Assembly (NCBI GenBank): GCA_018398805.1
Contig: JAGFBZ010000373.1
Span: 62,001-126,000, forward strand
Direction of reading: 5' to 3'
Source: Hirundichthys speculiger
Lineage: Eukaryota > Chordata > Actinopteri > Beloniformes > Exocoetidae
DNA length: 64,000 bases
Shown piece after piece: positions 60,720-64,000 of the stretch. Within the stretch, counting starts at the first letter, position 1, and each line of letters opens with the position of its first letter. Under the pieces are notes generated by a model. That model was given only the letters and a program-made list of their open reading frames with translations, did not search any database and was not told where the DNA came from. The translations under genes and the position numbers were made by a program.

Positions 60720-60890
60720 CCAAACGCTGGATTAATAGACGTCAACATCAAGTAAAGACAATAATAGGATAAGGCTCAAGTGGAACGAGCGCAAATAGAC
60801 CTGACCAGGTCGGGTTACCTGGTGACTTCTGTCCAAGCAGAGCACTTTGTTTATGTCTGTCAGTAGACAAGCATCTTCAGTCTTCCGCTG
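60720..60890 (+). promoter_or_regulatory. clul1: Candidate clul1 promoter and non-coding first exon
   Basis: A consensus donor (CCGCTG then GTAAGT) at 60890/60891 could end a 5' UTR exon that joins the acceptor at 62262. A GGATTA (CRX/OTX core on the other strand, TAATCC) lies at 60729-60734; human CLUL1 is known as a retina-expressed gene. All of this is inferred. Confidence 0.3.
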
Positions 60891-60934
60891 GTAAGTTCTT
60901 TTGTTTTTGTTGGGTCTTTTTTCTTCTTTTCATT

Positions 60935-61244
60935 AAGATAAGATAAGATACCCTGAACCTGGACAATGTGGCTAATTTCTATTGTGTGCAATATACATAT
61001 ACATATTCATTGACATGTGCAATAACTATCTCTGGTATAGTAATCACTACCAACATATCCCTTGTAAATAAAGTCAGAGTTATTATTTATTATATATTCT
61101 CTATTGTGGTTATTGTTTGTTTTATTATTGTTTTTATCTTATTTTATTGTTGTCCATTTTCTTTTTTATCGCTATTTCTACTTGCTGCTGTAACGATATA
61201 AATTTCCCCATTGTGGGACAAATAAAGGAATATCTTATCTTATT
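60935..61244. repeat. LINE 3' tail bounded by inverted TCTTA repeats
   Basis: The 3' end (GCTGCTGTAACGATATAAAT, TTCCCCATTGTGGGACAAAT, then AAAGGAATATCTTATCTTAT) is a common fish LINE tail. The left boundary carries AAGATAAGATAAGATA (60935-60950), the reverse complement of the tail at 61231-61244. Confidence 0.55.
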
Positions 61245-62299
61245 TATTGCATCAGTTTTGATCAGTTTTCAACATTATGTGTCAGTAACTAATGTCATTT
61301 AGAAGCAAAGGCTAGATGTGGAGCCAGTCAGGTATATTAAAAGAGCTTTTATAAGCAGCTTAAACCCATAAGGAAATGAGTCAAGTGGGTACATCCCCGT
61401 TTACTTTAAATCCCTGCTGGATACCAACTTGTATAACTGCTCGCATGGCTGAGTCGGAGCAGGGGCTCCGGTGAGTGCAGGCAGGTGAGTTCAGATGGTG
61501 AACCAACGTAACGAGTAGATGAAAGTCAGAATCTTCAGGATTTTTGTTTTTGTGCATACCTTTGTGCCTTGATTGATCCTCCTGGTGCAGCAGATGGCTC
61601 AGGAGTCCACAAGTGGGAAAGTTTCCCAGCAGAGGTGAACCCCATGATGTGATTTATTCAGAGCTCACGTTCTGCATTTGGTCTCTTTATGGGGTGGCTT
61701 ATAATGAAAAACAAAACCCGACTAGATGAATGGAAGGACACGCAAGAACGATCCAGATGATCCAGCTCTTTTAAACAGGCCACATTGTATTGATTACTGT
61801 TTCGTCTATGAAGTTTATTTGATAGAAGAATGTGAGTGTAATGAAAAACTACGTTTCCCCATGTACTTTGAGTCAAAGAAAGCTGGGCTGGTATTGTCAT
61901 TGCAAGCTTCATGTACACATCTAAAGACTTTTGTGAAATGGATCTTCTTAGTCTGACCAACCTAAAACCAACTTCTCTGACCAGTTAATATTTTGATTTC
62001 CAAGTTGAACTGGATTTTTTTGGGGGGGTAAATAGATGTGTAGCACCACCAAGTGGTGGACTTCTGTATGACCGTGAATATTATTTCTGATGCATAATCA
62101 AAAACATGCTCTAGTCTATTTTAGAGTCTGGATCCAACACTAATTTTTTGGAGTTTCTTGGCTTATAAATTTGATTCGGTGATTCTGTTTCAGCCACTGT
62201 GCAACTGTGAGTCTGCATTGTTATATGTAACCTCTAGACTGCACCTGTCATGTCCTTTTCAGACGTTTCTCCCTTCAAACGCTGCGACTGAGCTCCAGA

Positions 62300-62402
62300 A
62301 TGAAGCTGCTGCTTAGTTTGCTGCTTTCAGCAGCAACACTGGGTCTCCTCAACTGTACTCCTGCAGACCAGGCTGAAGGCGTCTCTGAGGAAACGTTGAA
62401 AC
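62300..62402 (+). CDS. clul1: clul1 coding exon 1, signal peptide
   Basis: ATG at 62300; hydrophobic LLLSLLLSAATLGLL core then NCTPADQAEGVSEETLK. Donor GTGAGT at 62403. The exon begins at about 62263 with 5' UTR. Confidence 0.87.
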
Positions 62403-64000
62403 GTGAGTTGGAAGAACAGAATCTTTTCAAGTTAATGACTTTATACATCAGTAGGGCATTAAAGGCGTTAGTGACGTATTACGACAGTGTTATATGAGAC
62501 AAATAACTGACTTTTACAATCCATACTTTTTTTTTTTGTTTGCAGCTCTGATATTTAGACTCTTACAACCTTAATACCAAAGAAGTTGGGATGTTGTATA
62601 AAATATACATAAAAACAAAATGCGCTTATTTGCAAATCTCAGAAACTCATATTTTATTCATAATAGAACACAGAAAACATAAATGTTGAAAGTGAGAGGT
62701 GGGACCATTTCAAATCTACAAAATACTATATAGGCTCATAAAAGAAAGTTGGGACGCGAGCAACAAAGGCTGGGTCAGTAAGTGGTGCTAAAAAAGAAAG
62801 ACCTGGAGCAACATCTTCCAACTAATCAATCAGATCGGTTACAACAGGTCAGTGACGTGATTGAATATAAAAAGAGCACATTAAAGAGGAAGAGCCACTC
62901 AGAAGTAAAGATGGCCACCAGATGGCTCAGCAGACCGGGACAAAAAACTATGCTGACAAATTTTTGTAACAAATGTAGAATTGTGTTCTTCAGCATACAA
63001 TTGTAAGGACCTTGAATGCCTCATCATTTACAGTACTAAGCATTATCAAAATATTGGATGTGAGAGAGGAGGATGCAGGAGACAGGGTCAGATGGAGGCA
63101 GATGATTCGCTGTGGCGAGCCCTGAAGGGAACAGGTGAAACGAGGAGGAGAAGAATATCATCAAAGGATTCATGGAATAGGGAGAAATCTCTGTGAGCAC
63201 AGGACAAGGCCAAAAATCACTATGGGATGCCCTCAGGCAACACTACATTAAAAACAGGCATGGCCTTGTAAAGCACAGGCCCAGGAAGGACTACAGCGTA
63301 GCATCTCCTCAGTTACAAGGTGCATATCGACTGTTGTTAAAAGAAGACTGTATGTACACGGTGGTTCCATCTTTTCTTTTTTTTTTTTGAGATGCATTAC
63401 TCCAATCAAATTCAAAATGCCCCTTTCCCCCTCTCTTAAGATGGTTTTAATATGTTTCCTATGTTCCATTTTGAATAAAACATTGGTTCATGAGATTTGC
63501 AAATCATTTAATTCTGTTTTTCATTTTACAGTGTCCCAACTTTTTTTTTTTTTTGTGAAATTGAGATTGTACACTATATTTGGTCTCCTCTCTAAATGTC
63601 CATCACCCTGTATTCTCAGAGTTATCAGTGAATGGGGAGAAACTTGTGGATGAGGAGGTGAGGAGGGCCTTGTATGGGGTGAAACAGATGAGGGAGGTGA
63701 TGTGGAGGAACGAGCAAAAACACGAGCACCTCATGAAGTCTCTGAAACACAGCGGTGACAAGAAAAGGGTGAGACCAGTCAAGACTCTGCTCTGCAAGGT
63801 AATAGAAGATTTAATCATGTTTTCAAAATATGTAAAGTGCTCCCATTTTTCCCGTTAGGGAGCAGCCCAGCTGGCAAAGGAGGTGACTGAGAAGCTGGTG
63901 GAGGCAGAGGAGCAGTGCAAAGACTCGCTGCAGTCTGAGTGGGAGGAGTGCAGACCCTGTCTGGAGGACGCATGTAAAACCTTTTATACCACCACCTGCC
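62300..64000 (+). CDS. clul1: clul1 (clusterin-like 1), 5' part; continues past the right edge
   Basis: Clusterin-like 1 is a secreted clusterin relative known from retina. Coding exons seen: 62300-62402, 63620-63768 and 63859 to the window end. The first encodes a signal peptide (MKLLLSLLLSAATLGLLNCT) and ends after one base of a codon. The second reads LSVNGEKLVDEEVRRALYGV then KQMREVMWRNEQKHEHLMKS, and the third GAAQLAKEVTEKLVEAEEQC, then EWEECRPCLEDACKTFYTTT C. The cluster WEECRPCLEDAC with its cysteines is the clusterin-family disulphide signature; DEEVxxALxGVKQM fits CLUL1 better than clusterin. All exons have GT/AG sites in phase. An acceptor at 62261-62262 marks the 5' border of the first coding exon. 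It is the neighbour of COLEC12 in human and divergent from it, as here. Confidence 0.87.
62566..63569. mobile_element. Tc1-like non-autonomous element in clul1 intron
   Basis: The left end CAACCTTAATACCAAAGAAG, then TTGGGATGTTG and GATTTGCAAATCTC-type motifs, are mirrored at the right (GAGATTTGCAAATCATTTAA, GTGTCCCAACTTTTTT, GAGATTG). TA flanks both sides (62564-62565, 63570-63571). About 1 kb; the interior lacks a transposase. It resembles a common fish Tc1-like family whose ends carry AAGTTGGGACA. Confidence 0.8.
63620..63768 (+). CDS. clul1: clul1 coding exon 2
   Basis: Acceptor TGTATTCTCAG. 149 bp, completing a Gln codon and ending in phase 0 at GTGAGA. Encodes the first amphipathic helices of the clusterin fold. 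Confidence 0.88.
63859..64000 (+). CDS. clul1: clul1 coding exon 3 (partial at window edge)
   Basis: Acceptor CCCGTTAG; in phase 0 it encodes the EEQCKDSLQSEWEECRPC segment of the conserved cysteine cluster. Cut by the end of the window. Confidence 0.88.

Noticed and set aside
1..64000. CRISPR arrays, bacterial operons or viral genes
   Set aside because: The window is spliced vertebrate DNA; simple repeats are microsatellites and transposon ends.

Overview
The window is vertebrate nuclear DNA, almost certainly from a teleost fish. It has small coding exons with GT/AG introns, AT-rich introns, and dense fish-type DNA transposons (Tc1/mariner, hAT and short TIR elements) plus LINE and SINE tails. 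Four conserved vertebrate genes were identified from their exons. No bacterial or viral genes were seen.

Layout, left to right: (1) 1-1.7 kb holds two Tc1-like elements side by side, the second nearly full length with matching terminal repeats and TA flanks. (2) About 2.47-3.30 kb carries the first two coding exons of tmem236 on the minus strand; the gene runs off the left edge. (3) 7.4-19.9 kb carries all 14 coding exons of stam on the minus strand (VHS, UIM, SH3, coiled core, C-terminal SEKALL tail), with a candidate long 3' UTR below it. (4) 23.7-57.0 kb carries colec12 on the minus strand: nine coding exons including a 7-base first coding exon and a 21.5-kb intron 2 full of transposons. 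(5) From about 60.9 kb to the right edge lies the 5' part of clul1 on the plus strand, divergent from colec12.

Stam is an ESCRT-0 endosomal sorting subunit. Colec12 is a membrane scavenger receptor with a C-type lectin head. Tmem236 is a small multipass membrane protein. Clul1 is a secreted clusterin relative. They form no operon; their proximity is synteny. From recalled human gene order, stam-tmem236 corresponds to 10p12 and colec12-clul1 to 18p11, so the window spans the junction of two blocks that are separate in human.

The most notable observations are: a one-base insertion in stam exon 12 and another in colec12 exon 3, each breaking an otherwise conserved frame and detectable from splice phase; an orphan exon-like minus-strand frame between colec12 and stam that may be a missing last exon of colec12; a perfect 31-bp inverted repeat with two consensus CREs; and several mobile elements whose exact ends and target-site duplications can be read. 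I did not find a convincing new biological system.
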